64,000 nucleotides of DNA from Nocardioides sp. WS12 (GTDB taxonomy: Bacteria > Actinomycetota > Actinomycetes > Propionibacteriales > Nocardioidaceae). The notes under the pieces were generated by a model, which saw only the letters and a list, made by a program, of their open reading frames with translations, had not been told where the DNA came from and did not search any database. The stretch lies in contig NZ_CP053928.1 in assembly GCF_014108865.1 (NCBI RefSeq), forward strand, positions 3,038,001 through 3,102,000, given 5' to 3'. Below, in pieces: positions 14,632 to 24,744 of the stretch; within the stretch, counting starts at the first letter, position 1, and every line of letters starts with the position of its first letter. The position numbers were made by a program, and so were the translations under genes.

Positions 14632-17454
14632 ATGAGCACCCCCTTCGTCAACCGCCACATCGGACCGGACGCTGCCCAGGTCCAGACCATGCTCGAGCGG
14701 CTCGGCTTCGCCTCGATCGATGAACTGATGGACGCGGCCGTGCCGAAGTCGATCCGGTCGACCGACGCCCTCGCCCTGCCGGACGCAGTCGACGAGGAGA
14801 CCGCTGCTGCGGAGCTCCGCGCTCTCGCTGCGAGCAACGTCCCCGGCGAACCGATGATCGGTCTGGGCTACCACGCGACGGTGACCCCCGCGGTGATCCG
14901 GCGCAACGTGCTGGAGGACCCGAGCTGGTACACCGCGTACACGCCGTACCAGCCGGAGATCTCGCAGGGCCGGCTCGAGGCCCTCATCAACTTCCAGACG
15001 ATGGTGTCGGACCTGACCGGTCTCGCCACGTCAGGCTCCTCCCTCCTCGACGAAGGTACGGCGGCCGCGGAGGCCGTGGCGCTCGCGTTCCGCGCCAACC
15101 GAAAGGCCTCCGGACCGTTCGTCATCGACGTCGACGCCTTGCCGCAGACGATCAATGTGGTGCGCACCCGCGCCGAGGGCATCGGCATCGAGATCCTCGT
15201 TGCCGACCTGACCCACGGCCTGCCCGAGGGCGAGGTGTCCGGTGTGCTCGTGCAGTACCCCGGCGCGTCCGGCCGGATCGCCGACATCAAGCCGGTCATC
15301 GACGAGGTCCACGAGCGGGGTGGCCTGGCCGTCGTCGCCGCCGACCTGCTGGCCCTGACCCTGCTGGAGGCACCGGGCACGCTCGGCGCCGACGTCGTCG
15401 TCGGGTCGGCGCAGCGCTTCGGTGTCCCGCTGTTCTACGGCGGCCCGCACGCCGGCTTCATCAGTGTCCGCGAGGGCCTGGAGCGCCAGCTCCCGGGCCG
15501 ACTCGTGGGTGTCTCGGTCGACGCCGAAGGACGGCAGGCCTACCGCCTCGCGCTGCAGACCCGTGAGCAGCACATCCGTCGCGACAAGGCGACGTCCAAC
15601 ATCTGCACCGCCCAGGTCCTGCTCGCCGTGACTGCGGCGATGTACGCCGTCTACCACGGCCCCGAGGGCCTCAAGGCGATCGCGAGCGAGATCCACGAGC
15701 TCGCCGGCCGCGCCGCGGCCTCGCTCCAGGGCGCCGGCTTCTCGCTGGTCAACGACACCTTCTTCGACACCCTCCAGGTGCGTACGCCCGGCAAGGCCGC
15801 CGCGACGGTGAAGGCCGCGCGCGCCGAGGGCCTGCACCTGCGCCTGGTCGACGAGGACACGGTCGGCATCGCGTTCGGGGAGACGGCAAGTGCCGCGACC
15901 CTGCGCGCCCTGCACACCGCCTTCGAAATCACCCCGCAGTCCGCCGAGCCGCTCGAGGGACTGCCCGCAGCGCACCACCGGACCACGGAGTACCTCACGC
16001 ACCCGGTGTTCACCACGCACCACAACGAGACCTCGATGCTGCGCTACCTGCACCGGCTCAGCAGCCGGGACTACGCGCTCGACCGCGGCATGATTCCGTT
16101 GGGCTCCTGCACGATGAAGCTCAACGCGACCACCGAGATGGAGCCGATCTCACTGGCCGGGTTCGCCAACCTGCACCCGTTCGTCCCGGTCGACGACGCC
16201 GCCGGCTACGTGCACATGATCGAGGAGCTGGAGAGCTGGCTGGCCGAAGTCACCGGCTACGACCGGGTCTCCATCCAGCCGAACGCCGGCGCCCAGGGTG
16301 AGTTCGCCGGGATGCTCGCGATCCGCAACTACCACCGCGCCAACGGCCAGGGCCAGCGCGACGTCTGCCTGATCCCGTCCTCGGCGCATGGCACCAACCC
16401 CGCGTCCGCGGTGATGGTCGGCATGAAGGTCGTCGTCGTGAAGTCCCACGACGACGGGACCGTCGACCTCGACGACCTGCGCGCGAAGTGCGAGCAGCAC
16501 TCCGAGACCCTCGCCGCGATCATGGTCACCTACCCGTCGACGCACGGCGTCTACGAGGAGACCATCACCGAGCTCTGCGACCTCGTGCACGAGCACGGCG
16601 GCCAGGTCTACATCGACGGCGCCAACTTCAACGCGCTGCTCGGGTACGGCCAGCCCGGCAAGTTCGGCGGCGACGTCTCGCACCTCAACCTGCACAAGAC
16701 GTTCTGCATCCCGCACGGCGGCGGTGGCCCGGGCGTCGGCCCGGTCGCGGTGCGCGAGCACCTGGCGCCGTACCTCCCCACGCACCCGCTGCACCCCGAC
16801 GGCAGCCGCCGTGAGGGCACCGGGGCGATCAGCGCCGCGCCCTTCGGTTCGGCCGGGATCCTGCCGATCTCGTGGGCCTACGTTCGGATGATGGGTGCCG
16901 AGGGACTGACTCGCGCGACCGCGGTCGCCGTGCTGTCGGCCAACTACATCGCTGCTCGGCTCGGCGAGCACTTCCCGGTGCTCTACCGCGGCGAGACCGG
17001 ACTGGTCGCGCACGAGTGCATCCTCGATCTCCGCAAGATCAGCGCGGACACAGGCGTCTCGGTCGACGACGTCGCCAAGCGCCTCATCGACTACGGCTTC
17101 CATGCGCCGACCATGTCGTTCCCCGTCGCGGGAACGCTGATGGTCGAGCCCACCGAGTCCGAGGACCTCGCCGAGATCGACCGCTTCTGCGACGCGATGA
17201 TCGCCATCAAGGGCGAGATCGACCGCGTCGTCGCGGGCGAGTGGGACGTCGACGCGTCGCCGCTGCACAACGCGCCGCACACGGCACGGGCGCTGGTCGG
17301 CGAATGGGATCGCTCCTACTCCCGCGAGGTCGCCGTCTTCCCGGCCGGCATCACGCCCGACAAGTACTGGCCGCCGGTTGCCCGCATCGACCAGGCCTAC
17401 GGCGACCGCAACCTGGTGTGCGCGTGCCCGCCGATGGACGCCTACACCGACTGA
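14632..17454 (+). CDS. gcvP: glycine dehydrogenase (decarboxylating), P-protein
   Basis: A 940-residue PLP enzyme that decarboxylates glycine and passes the aminomethyl group to lipoyl-GcvH. Length matches the fused single-chain (P1+P2) type. The PLP lysine is Lys689 in [16 protein letters not shown]. Other family blocks are MIGLGYH near the start, [32 protein letters not shown] and [13 protein letters not shown]. The upstream glycine riboswitch links expression to glycine level. The serine hydrolase gene follows after two bases. In M. tuberculosis the syntenic gene is Rv1832 (gcvB). Confidence 0.97.
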   Translation: MSTPFVNRHIGPDAAQVQTMLERLGFASIDELMDAAVPKSIRSTDALALPDAVDEETAAAELRALAASNVPGEPMIGLGYHATVTPAVIRRNVLEDPSWYTAYTPYQPEISQGRLEALINFQTMVSDLTGLATSGSSLLDEGTAAAEAVALAFRANRKASGPFVIDVDALPQTINVVRTRAEGIGIEILVADLTHGLPEGEVSGVLVQYPGASGRIADIKPVIDEVHERGGLAVVAADLLALTLLEAPGTLGADVVVGSAQRFGVPLFYGGPHAGFISVREGLERQLPGRLVGVSVDAEGRQAYRLALQTREQHIRRDKATSNICTAQVLLAVTAAMYAVYHGPEGLKAIASEIHELAGRAAASLQGAGFSLVNDTFFDTLQVRTPGKAAATVKAARAEGLHLRLVDEDTVGIAFGETASAATLRALHTAFEITPQSAEPLEGLPAAHHRTTEYLTHPVFTTHHNETSMLRYLHRLSSRDYALDRGMIPLGSCTMKLNATTEMEPISLAGFANLHPFVPVDDAAGYVHMIEELESWLAEVTGYDRVSIQPNAGAQGEFAGMLAIRNYHRANGQGQRDVCLIPSSAHGTNPASAVMVGMKVVVVKSHDDGTVDLDDLRAKCEQHSETLAAIMVTYPSTHGVYEETITELCDLVHEHGGQVYIDGANFNALLGYGQPGKFGGDVSHLNLHKTFCIPHGGGGPGVGPVAVREHLAPYLPTHPLHPDGSRREGTGAISAAPFGSAGILPISWAYVRMMGAEGLTRATAVAVLSANYIAARLGEHFPVLYRGETGLVAHECILDLRKISADTGVSVDDVAKRLIDYGFHAPTMSFPVAGTLMVEPTESEDLAEIDRFCDAMIAIKGEIDRVVAGEWDVDASPLHNAPHTARALVGEWDRSYSREVAVFPAGITPDKYWPPVARIDQAYGDRNLVCACPPMDAYTD

Positions 17455-17456
17455 TC

Positions 17457-18743
17457 ATGGGGTACGACGACGCGCTGGCCGCGCTGCAGGGGGCCGGTCG
17501 GCTGCCTTCGGTGGCGGCAGCGGTCGCTCGTGCCGGGGTGCCGGTGTGGAGTGGCTGCGTCTCGGTCGACGACGGCGTGACGAGTGGGTCGTCGTACCGG
17601 ATCGGGTCGATCACGAAGACCATGACGGCCGTTCTCGTCCTGCAGTTGCGGGACGAGGGTCTGCTGGCACTGGACGACCCGATCGGATCGGTGGTGCCGG
17701 AGACGGGCTACGCCGACGCCACGATCCGTGCGTTGCTGTCCCACACCAGCGGGATGCAGAGCGAACCCGTCGGACCGTGGTGGGAGCGCTCCACCGGCGG
17801 TGACGCGGACTCCCTGATCGCAGCGAACGACGGCTCGGGTCGGGTTGCCGCGGCGGGGGAGTACTTCCACTACTCGAACCTCGGGTTCGGGCTGCTCGGC
17901 GAAGCCATCGCCCGACTGCGCGGCACGGACTGGTGGACCGCGGTGCAGACCCGGTTGCTGGCGCCGCTCGGCATGGCGGAGACGTCGTACCACGCCCCCA
18001 CGGACCACGCGCCGGGCCGCAGCGTCGATCATTTCGCCCACACGCTCACCCCTGAACCGCATACCGACACCGGTGCGATGGCGCCGGCAGGACAGGCGTG
18101 GAGCACGGTGGCCGACCTGTTGCGGTGGGCCGACTTCCTGGCCGTCGGGCACGCGGACGTGGTCCCGCCCTCGACGCTCGCAGAGATGGCCGGAGCGGTC
18201 CCGCCGGCCGCGGCCTACGGACTCGGACTGCGCGTCCTTCGCGTCGGGAACCGGGTCCTGGTCGGTCACACCGGCTCGATGCCCGGGTTCCAGGCGTCCC
18301 TGTTCGTGGACCGGGAGTCGCGGGACGCCGTGGTGGCGCTCACGAACGCCACCACGGGTCTGCGTCCCGAACAGGTGCCGGCGATCCTGCTCGACGGTGC
18401 TCCGTGTCCGAACCCCGGCGGCCGCTGGGAACCGACGACGCAGGTTCCGGAGCCGGTGGCTCCGATGCTCGGCATCTGGTTCTGGGGCAACACCGCCTTC
18501 GGCGTGGAGTGGGCCCACGACACGTTGCTGGTCCGCGACCTGCGGACCGCGGACGTCAGCGACCGGTTCGCGGTCATCGAGGGCGAACTGATCGGCATCG
18601 ACGGGTACCACGAGGGCGAGCGCCTCGAGGTGCGCCGCCGTACCGACGGCACCGTCGACCACCTCGAGTGCGCGACGTTCATCTACACGCGGGTGCCCTA
18701 TGACCCGAACGTCACGATTCCCGGCGGCCACCCGGCATCGTGA
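17457..18743 (+). CDS. serine hydrolase of the beta-lactamase/esterase (penicillin-binding) family
   Basis: A 428-residue protein with class C beta-lactamase-like motifs: Ser-x-x-Lys in IGSITKTM (about residues 50-57), Tyr-x-Asn in FHYSNLGFG and His-Thr-Gly in VGHTGSMPGF. There is no signal peptide, so it is predicted cytoplasmic, and an esterase or peptidase is more likely than a true beta-lactamase. A separate beta-rich C-terminal domain follows residue 330. The ATG at 17457 lies two bases after the gcvP stop, so it may be read through from the riboswitch-controlled message, although no metabolic link is apparent. Confidence 0.8.
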   Translation: MGYDDALAALQGAGRLPSVAAAVARAGVPVWSGCVSVDDGVTSGSSYRIGSITKTMTAVLVLQLRDEGLLALDDPIGSVVPETGYADATIRALLSHTSGMQSEPVGPWWERSTGGDADSLIAANDGSGRVAAAGEYFHYSNLGFGLLGEAIARLRGTDWWTAVQTRLLAPLGMAETSYHAPTDHAPGRSVDHFAHTLTPEPHTDTGAMAPAGQAWSTVADLLRWADFLAVGHADVVPPSTLAEMAGAVPPAAAYGLGLRVLRVGNRVLVGHTGSMPGFQASLFVDRESRDAVVALTNATTGLRPEQVPAILLDGAPCPNPGGRWEPTTQVPEPVAPMLGIWFWGNTAFGVEWAHDTLLVRDLRTADVSDRFAVIEGELIGIDGYHEGERLEVRRRTDGTVDHLECATFIYTRVPYDPNVTIPGGHPAS

Positions 18744-18781
18744 TCGCCCCAACGAGGTGCGATCTGCCCTAGCCTCGGGCC

Positions 18782-19291
18782 ATGCACACATTGGTCAAGG
18801 TCGGCGCGGTCGTGGCACTCCTGGTCGGTCTCGCCGGATGTGGCAGCGACGACGACCCAGGTGATGCCGACCCCAGCCGCGGCGCGACGTCCTCGGACGG
18901 CGGGTCGACCGATGCGCCCGACGATTCCGACGATTCCGACGGAGGATCGGGCGACTGCGCGACGCCCGAGCAGGCCGCCCAGTTCTCCATCAACGGCCAG
19001 ATCGTCTCCCAGTTCGCCAACCTGCCCACCGAACGTTGGAGCACCACGCTCGGAAACCTTGATGACCTCGATGAAGAGGTCGCGGCCCTGAGCAGCCTCG
19101 AGGGCGCTGACGTCGAGGCAGCGATCGCCATCTACGAGCAGATCCCGCCGATCATCGAGGCCGGGCTGGGTGGCGACACCGCAGCCACGGCGAAGCTCGC
19201 CGACCTGATCGGCACCGACCCGGTCGAAGCACTGAAGCTCAAGAACACCATCGTCCTTGCCTACGCGAAGCAGTGCCAGGGCGCGGGCTGA
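18782..19291 (+). CDS. small lipoprotein of unknown function
   Basis: A 169-residue protein with a lipoprotein signal: VKVGAVVALLVGLAGC, with Cys20 as the lipidation site (LAGC lipobox). A low-complexity Asp/Ser/Gly linker at residues 21-60 leads to a small helical domain (QAAQFSINGQIVSQFANLPT, then acidic helices) with two more cysteines. No family recognised. It would be tethered to the outer face of the membrane. The gene overlaps none of its neighbours if the next gene starts at 19318. Confidence 0.7.
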   Translation: MHTLVKVGAVVALLVGLAGCGSDDDPGDADPSRGATSSDGGSTDAPDDSDDSDGGSGDCATPEQAAQFSINGQIVSQFANLPTERWSTTLGNLDDLDEEVAALSSLEGADVEAAIAIYEQIPPIIEAGLGGDTAATAKLADLIGTDPVEALKLKNTIVLAYAKQCQGAG

Positions 19292-19317
19292 CACTCGTCG
19301 TACGTCATGATGAGCGG

Positions 19318-20169
19318 GTGAACGAGAACACGTTGCAGTTTGCCTGGTTCCAGCGCGACGGTGAGACGTACCTGCCCCTGCCCCTCGCCCAGAGTCTCTG
19401 GAAGGCCGAGCAGATGCACGGCGTGGCCATCAGCGGCCTGCTCGCGCGCGCACTGGAGGAGGCCGTCACGGCTGCCGGACGCGCGGACCTGGTGCCGGCG
19501 CGCTACCACGTCGACCTGTTCCGCCCGGCCGCGATGATCGCCACCACGACCGAAGCAACGGTGGTCCGGGAGGGGACGCGCCTGATGCTGGTGGACGCGG
19601 TCGTCCGCCAGGAGGGCGAGGTCGTTGCGAGGGGCAGCGCCACCTTCCTGCGGCCAACGGTGAACCCGGACGGAGGAATCTGGTCAGCGCAGGACCGACC
19701 GGTTGCTCCGCCGGTGGAACTGATGCCGGAATCCGGTCACCCCGACACCCCGTTCTTCGCGAGTGACACGCCCTGGTCGGACGACTTCGGCGCGCATCAG
19801 AACGCAGGCCGCCACCAGACCTGGCAGACCGCTGTCCCGATCGTGCTCGACGAGGCGTGCACGCCCTTCCAGGCGGTCGCGTCGGTTGCCGACGCCACCA
19901 GCATGGTGACGAACTGGGGGAGCGGGGGCGTGCAGTTCATCAACACCGACATCAGCGTCGTACTGTCCCGCCTCCCCGACGGGGTGGTCCTGGGTCTGCG
20001 CAGCACCGACCACCTGGCTGTCGACGGCATCGGTGCCGGCACCGCCGAGGTGTTCGACCGGCACGGTTCGATCGGTACGGCGACCGTCAGTTCCCTCGCC
20101 AACACCCGGCGCACCGTGGACTTCTCCGCATTCGACGCAGAGAGTCACCACGGGTCGCCGGGCGCGTGA
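19318..20169 (+). CDS. acyl-CoA thioesterase family protein (TesB-like double hotdog)
   Basis: A 283-residue protein of the actinobacterial thioesterase-family type with two hotdog halves: an N-terminal half with HGVAISGLLARALEEAV and the strands YHVDLFRPAAMIATTTEATVV-like, and a C-terminal half with DATSMVTNWGSGGVQFINTD and GLRSTDHLAVDGIGAGTAEVFD. The GTG at 19318 is preferred; an in-frame ATG at 19273 would overlap the lipoprotein gene. Hydrolysis of acyl-CoA is the family role; the substrate is not indicated. It is convergent with the next gene. Confidence 0.7.
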   Translation: MNENTLQFAWFQRDGETYLPLPLAQSLWKAEQMHGVAISGLLARALEEAVTAAGRADLVPARYHVDLFRPAAMIATTTEATVVREGTRLMLVDAVVRQEGEVVARGSATFLRPTVNPDGGIWSAQDRPVAPPVELMPESGHPDTPFFASDTPWSDDFGAHQNAGRHQTWQTAVPIVLDEACTPFQAVASVADATSMVTNWGSGGVQFINTDISVVLSRLPDGVVLGLRSTDHLAVDGIGAGTAEVFDRHGSIGTATVSSLANTRRTVDFSAFDAESHHGSPGA

Positions 20170-20180
20170 ACTGACGGACC

Positions 20181-20747
20181 TCAGTTGCTGGTGATGACCA
20201 CGTAGAACCGTTTGCGTGCCCCGGGCTGGGTGACGGTGCCGTCGCTGTTGCGCGGGCTGACCACGAAGTGGTCGGAGTTGTTCGTGCCCGCGGGTGCGCA
20301 GGCGACCACGCCGGCGACGCCACAGAGCGTCGCGGAGATCTCGCCGCTGAACTCGGGGTTCGCGTTCGCAGTGGGGGCGCGACCGTTGGTGATGCCGTCG
20401 GCGTTCTGGTCGACCTGGTTCTGCAGGGCGATGGTCGTCACGATGCCGTTGTCGGACAGGTCCTCACCCGAGTTGATGTAGACATTGCCCGCGGCGCGGA
20501 GTGAGTTGTCGCCCGTGGCGGCCGTGTTGGCCAGGGTGGGGTACGCCGCGGCGACGGTGAAGCCGCCGGACTGGGCCTCGATCTGACCGTTGGCGTCGAT
20601 CAGCAGCCAGCGCTCCTGGCCGGGCCTGCCGTCCTCGCCTGAGTTGCCGGGGCCAGCCTGGGCGACCGCCCAGGAAGTGCCGCCGAGGGAGAGAGCGAGT
20701 GCTGCTGTCGCGACGTAGAAGGACGGGGTGGGCTTGTGGACACGCAT
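20181..20747 (-). CDS. secreted protein of unknown function
   Basis: A 188-residue protein with a signal peptide (MRVHKPTPSFYVATAALALS, then LGGTSWAVA with cleavage near residue 29). A short Gly/Pro-rich stretch (GPGNSGEDGRPGQE) and an alanine/asparagine-rich beta-type domain follow, with two cysteines (ATLCGVAGVVACAP) that could form a disulfide. This start style is frequent among extracellular orphans of high-GC actinobacteria. Function unknown. It stands alone on the minus strand, convergent with the thioesterase gene. Confidence 0.65.
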   Translation of the reverse strand: MRVHKPTPSFYVATAALALSLGGTSWAVAQAGPGNSGEDGRPGQERWLLIDANGQIEAQSGGFTVAAAYPTLANTAATGDNSLRAAGNVYINSGEDLSDNGIVTTIALQNQVDQNADGITNGRAPTANANPEFSGEISATLCGVAGVVACAPAGTNNSDHFVVSPRNSDGTVTQPGARKRFYVVITSN

Positions 20748-20820
20748 GTGAACCTCCGATGGGAGTGATCTGTCACACGTGCTTCGGAGCGGAAGGATCC
20801 GCGGATGGTAAAGGTTCTGC

Positions 20821-22188
20821 TCAGCCCGCGAGGGTGTCGCCCTCGTCGATGACGTCGGCGTCCGTGATGTCGAAGTCGAAGGTCAGGTCGGGACGATCCA
20901 GGTCGGCCAGGGCCGCGAACTCGCCACTGGCCAGGGCACGGGGAGCGTCCTCGATCTCCGCCGGAGCGGGAATGGTTGCGAGCGGGTCCGCCGCGTTGAG
21001 CTTGCGGGCTGCCGGCAGCACGGAGCGCTCGAGCGAACCGGTGAAGGCGTTGTAGTCCTTCACGCTGCGCTGCAGCGAACGGCCGAGCTTGTCGACGTGC
21101 TCGGCGAGCTTGAGGATCCGGCGGTAGAGGATCTGGCCGAGCTCGAAGAGCGCCTGTGCGTCCTCGGTCAGCGCTTCCTGCTTCCACGTGAAGGCGAGCG
21201 TCTTGAGCAGGCCCCACAGGTTGGTCGGCGTGGCCAGCACGATGCCCTGCTTGAACGCGTGCTCCTGCAGCGACGGGTCGACCTCGAGGGCCGCGTTGAG
21301 GAGCTGCTCGTTGGGGATGAACGCGACCGTGAACTCCGGGCTGGTCTTCAGCCCGGTCCAGTAGCCCTTGCGGGACAGCGCGTCGACGTGTCCGCGGACC
21401 CTGCGTGCGTGGTCCTCCAGCAGGCGCTGGCGCGCCTCGGGGTCGATGCCCTCGCGGTGGGCGTCCATGAACGAGTTGTACGGCGCCTTGGCGTCGATCG
21501 CCATCTGCTTGCCGCCGGGCAGGTTGATCACCATGTCGGGGCGACGAGCGCCGGAGTCGGCGTCCATGGAGTGCTGCAGCTCGAAGTCGACCCGGTTGAG
21601 CAGGCCCGCCGTCTCGACCAGAGTGCGCAGCTGGGTCTCGCCCCACGCGCCGCGGACCGCGTTGTTCTTGAGCACCGACGACAGCGTGTCGGCCGCCTTG
21701 CGGGAGTCCTCGACAGAACGCTGGGTGTGCCGGATCTGCTCGGCGAGCTCGGTGTGCTGCTGGACCCGCGACTTCTCCAGGTCGTCGACCTTGCGCTGCA
21801 TCGAGCGCAGGTGCTCGACCACGGGGGACAGGGTCTTGAGGACCTGGGTGTGCCCGCTCTCGCTGACTTCCTTGTCGCGTTGCGCCTGCTCACGCTCGCG
21901 CTGTGTCTGCCGCTGCTGGTCGATGAGGGCGCGGTACTGCTCACGCGCATCCTCCAGCGCCGTCTGGAGGGCATCGACCTGGGCACCCGTGGCAGCCAGT
22001 TCCTCCTGAATCGCGCCGCGAGCCGACGCCTCCTGCTGCCGCAGCTCGGCGACAGCGAGATCGTGGCGGGCCTGGACCAGGGCCGGGTCCTCAGGGGCTG
22101 CCGCCGGCGTGAAGGTCTTCTCGCGCACGAGCCAGCCGACTCCCGCACCGAGCAGGAGACCGAGGAGCAGAGCGAGGAAGATGACCAT
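20821..22188 (-). CDS. rmuC: DNA recombination protein RmuC
   Basis: A 455-residue RmuC-family protein: an N-terminal transmembrane segment (VIFLALLLGLLLGAGVGWLV), a long coiled coil at about residues 35-170 (rich in QREREQAQRDKE-type heptads), then the nuclease-like domain (RGAWGETQLRTLVETAGLL, RPDMVINLPGGKQMAIDAKA, FTVAFIPNEQLL, LATPTNLWGLLKTLAFTWKQ). RmuC limits certain inversions and DNA rearrangements. The ATG at 22188 is preferred over a TTG at 22200. It is 51 bases from pepN on the same strand. Confidence 0.9.
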   Translation of the reverse strand: MVIFLALLLGLLLGAGVGWLVREKTFTPAAAPEDPALVQARHDLAVAELRQQEASARGAIQEELAATGAQVDALQTALEDAREQYRALIDQQRQTQREREQAQRDKEVSESGHTQVLKTLSPVVEHLRSMQRKVDDLEKSRVQQHTELAEQIRHTQRSVEDSRKAADTLSSVLKNNAVRGAWGETQLRTLVETAGLLNRVDFELQHSMDADSGARRPDMVINLPGGKQMAIDAKAPYNSFMDAHREGIDPEARQRLLEDHARRVRGHVDALSRKGYWTGLKTSPEFTVAFIPNEQLLNAALEVDPSLQEHAFKQGIVLATPTNLWGLLKTLAFTWKQEALTEDAQALFELGQILYRRILKLAEHVDKLGRSLQRSVKDYNAFTGSLERSVLPAARKLNAADPLATIPAPAEIEDAPRALASGEFAALADLDRPDLTFDFDITDADVIDEGDTLAG

Positions 22189-22239
22189 GGAGACAGTCAA
22201 ACAGCGGGGGGCGACAGAACTCCGCTGGGCACGCCGCGC

Positions 22240-24696
22240 TCAGGCGACAACCGCGGCCCGACGGCGCTCGAGTTCGTCCAGGGAGTCCGCCAGGCGTCGT
22301 CGTACGGCGCCCGGGAGATCCAGTTCGAGGGCGGCCTTCGCGGCAGCAACCGTGGCGTCGTCGCGGTGGGTGATGGGGAAGAAGGCAGAGATCACGACGC
22401 CCTGGACCCAGCCCTGGTGCGCGGACATCAACTCGTCGAGGCGGGTGAAGTACGCGACGGCAAACGGCTCGGTCAGGCTCAACTGGTCCGGTCGCCACAA
22501 CCCCTTGCCGGCGGCCTCGATCTCGTAGTTGGGCACGGACACCTCTCCGGTCGCGCGCGCCCAGGCGAACTCCTTGGCCTCGAGCAGGGGGAGCGAGGCG
22601 ACGGCGCGGGTGTGGTGCACCGTGGCGGTGCCGCCGGGCTCGGCGGCCAGGGCCGCGTCGAGCGTGCTCCAGTCGGTGGCCCCGAGCTCGGCGAGTCGGC
22701 GGCGTGCCTTCCAGCGCAGGTCGAGGTCGGCCGTGATCCCGGCCGGCAAGCCCTCTCCGGCAGCCCAGCGCTCCAGCTCAGCAGGGTCGGCAGCCGACAG
22801 CACCGTCGCCCGGAAGGCGGACAATTGGAGTTCGGATCCATCGTCGGCGCGATCAGCGGCGTCCCGAACCGCCGCGTGGAAACGGGCCATGGAACCGTCG
22901 GGAGCCAGCGGAAGTGCCGTGTCGAGGGCCCACTGGATCAGGCTGCGGATGCCGTCCGCGGTGTCCTCGACCGGAGGATCCGCGGCGAGCAGGTCGGCCA
23001 CGGAGGCCGGGGAGACGGATGCGTTGAACAACCCGAGCCGGACGCTGTTCCACATCGTCGCCCGGAGTTGCGGGTCCTCGATCTGCGGCGCGAGCGCGGG
23101 CAACGCCGCCATCGTGACGGCGTCGGGAGGGCAGACCGCCCAGGTGCTCTCGCTGGCGTCGAGCAGGACGGGCGCCTGATCCGCAGCGAACGGAGTCGTC
23201 GGTCCGTCGATCACGAACGGCTCGGTGCGCCAGCCCGCGTCGCCGTACACCGCGACATCGAGCAGGTGGCGGCGGTCGGCGGGGTGGTCGACGGGGGAGG
23301 TCCGCAGGACGACGCCCGCGACGCGATCGACGGTGAGTGCATCCGGGCCGGGCGTGAGGAGCCAGTCGTTGACGAACCCGTCGAGGTCGGCCCCGCCGGC
23401 GGCCTTCGACCAACTGGCGAAGAGGTCGTGCATCGTGGCGTTGCCGAAGCGGTGCAGCGCGAAGTGTTCGCGGACGCCGCCGAAGAACGCGTCGTCGCCG
23501 AGGAGCGTGGCGAGCTGGCGCAACACGTTCGATCCGCGGGCGTACGAGATGCCGTCGAAGTTCTGGAGCGCTGCGAGCGCGTCCTCAGCGGCGTTGCCGG
23601 CGACGGGGTGTGTCGTCGGGCGGGAGTCGGCGGTGATGCCCCACGTCCGGCGCGCATAGGACTGGTGCAGCCACCCGTCGTCGTACTGCGTGGCATCGGC
23701 GATGACGCGGTAGCCCATGTATTCGGCGAACGACTCGTTGAGCCACAAGTCGTCCCACCAACGCGGCGTGACGATGTTGCCGAACCACTGGTGCGCCATT
23801 TCGTGGGCGATCAGGGCTGCGCGGAAGCTGCGATCGGCGCGGGTGCTGGCGCCCTCGAACAGCAGCGGGTCCCGGATCGTGACGCACCCCGGGTTCTCCA
23901 TTGCGCCCGCGTTGAACTCTGGAACGAATGCCTGGTGGTAGTCGCCGAACGGGTAGCGCACCCCGAACAACCGGTGGTACTCGTCGAATGACTGCTTGGT
24001 CAGCGTGAACAGTTCGTCGGCTTCGCGATCGAGCGTCGCAGCCAGGCTCCGGCGCGAGCTGAGTCCGAGCGGAATGCCGTCGTGGTCGTCGGCGAGGCGG
24101 TGGTACGGCCCGGCGACGAGGGTGACGAAGTACGTCGAGAGCGGGGGAGTGGGGCCGAGTTCCCACCGACGTGACCGGGCATCACCACCGACCTCGCGCG
24201 CCGGGGCATTGCCGACGACCATCCAGTCGGCCGGGGCGGTCACCCGCATCGTGTACGGCGCCTTGAGGTCCGGCTGGTCGAAGCAGGCAAAGATCGTCGG
24301 CGCCGCGTCCATGAAGGACATGCCGTAGACGTAGGCGAGCCCGTCGGCCGGGTCGACCGACCGGTGCAGGCCTTCGCCGTCGTTGCGGAACGGCATCGTC
24401 GCGGAGACGACGAGTTCGTGTTCGCCGGCGGTCAGGGCCAGCGCGACCCGGCCGCGATCGAGGGTCGCGACGTCGATCGAAGCGCCGTCGAGGGTGACGG
24501 CGTGCAGCGCCTTCGGCTTCACGTCGAGGAAGGTGTCGGCGGTGGTGCTGGCGAACCGGATGACTGTGCGGGAGGCGAACATCTCGTCGCCGCCGGACAG
24601 GTCCAGTTCGACGTCGTACGACGTCACGGTGAGCACGCTCGCACGGTGCTCTGCTTCGGTGCGCGTCAGGCTGATCGACCCGGATTCGGTGCTCAT
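22240..24696 (-). CDS. pepN: aminopeptidase N (M1 family)
   Basis: An 818-residue zinc aminopeptidase that removes N-terminal residues from peptides in the cytosol. The exopeptidase motif GAMEN and the zinc site HEMAHQWFGN (HExxH, with the third ligand Glu in LWLNESFAEYMGY) are intact. The ATG at 24696 gives the usual N-terminal beta domain (SVTSYDVELDLSGG-like start). The C-terminal half is the helical ERAP1-like domain. Length fits the actinobacterial/Streptomyces type. It diverges from the SDR gene, with 48 bases between starts. Confidence 0.93.
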   Translation of the reverse strand: MSTESGSISLTRTEAEHRASVLTVTSYDVELDLSGGDEMFASRTVIRFASTTADTFLDVKPKALHAVTLDGASIDVATLDRGRVALALTAGEHELVVSATMPFRNDGEGLHRSVDPADGLAYVYGMSFMDAAPTIFACFDQPDLKAPYTMRVTAPADWMVVGNAPAREVGGDARSRRWELGPTPPLSTYFVTLVAGPYHRLADDHDGIPLGLSSRRSLAATLDREADELFTLTKQSFDEYHRLFGVRYPFGDYHQAFVPEFNAGAMENPGCVTIRDPLLFEGASTRADRSFRAALIAHEMAHQWFGNIVTPRWWDDLWLNESFAEYMGYRVIADATQYDDGWLHQSYARRTWGITADSRPTTHPVAGNAAEDALAALQNFDGISYARGSNVLRQLATLLGDDAFFGGVREHFALHRFGNATMHDLFASWSKAAGGADLDGFVNDWLLTPGPDALTVDRVAGVVLRTSPVDHPADRRHLLDVAVYGDAGWRTEPFVIDGPTTPFAADQAPVLLDASESTWAVCPPDAVTMAALPALAPQIEDPQLRATMWNSVRLGLFNASVSPASVADLLAADPPVEDTADGIRSLIQWALDTALPLAPDGSMARFHAAVRDAADRADDGSELQLSAFRATVLSAADPAELERWAAGEGLPAGITADLDLRWKARRRLAELGATDWSTLDAALAAEPGGTATVHHTRAVASLPLLEAKEFAWARATGEVSVPNYEIEAAGKGLWRPDQLSLTEPFAVAYFTRLDELMSAHQGWVQGVVISAFFPITHRDDATVAAAKAALELDLPGAVRRRLADSLDELERRRAAVVA

Positions 24697-24744
24697 CGGG
24701 CCAGCGTAGTGAGCCGGCCAACGACGATGTGGCAACCTTCGGCC

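Noticed and set aside
21097..23991. Very long + frame opposite rmuC and pepN
   Set aside because: RmuC and PepN motifs are complete on the minus strand, and the antisense product has no recognisable features.
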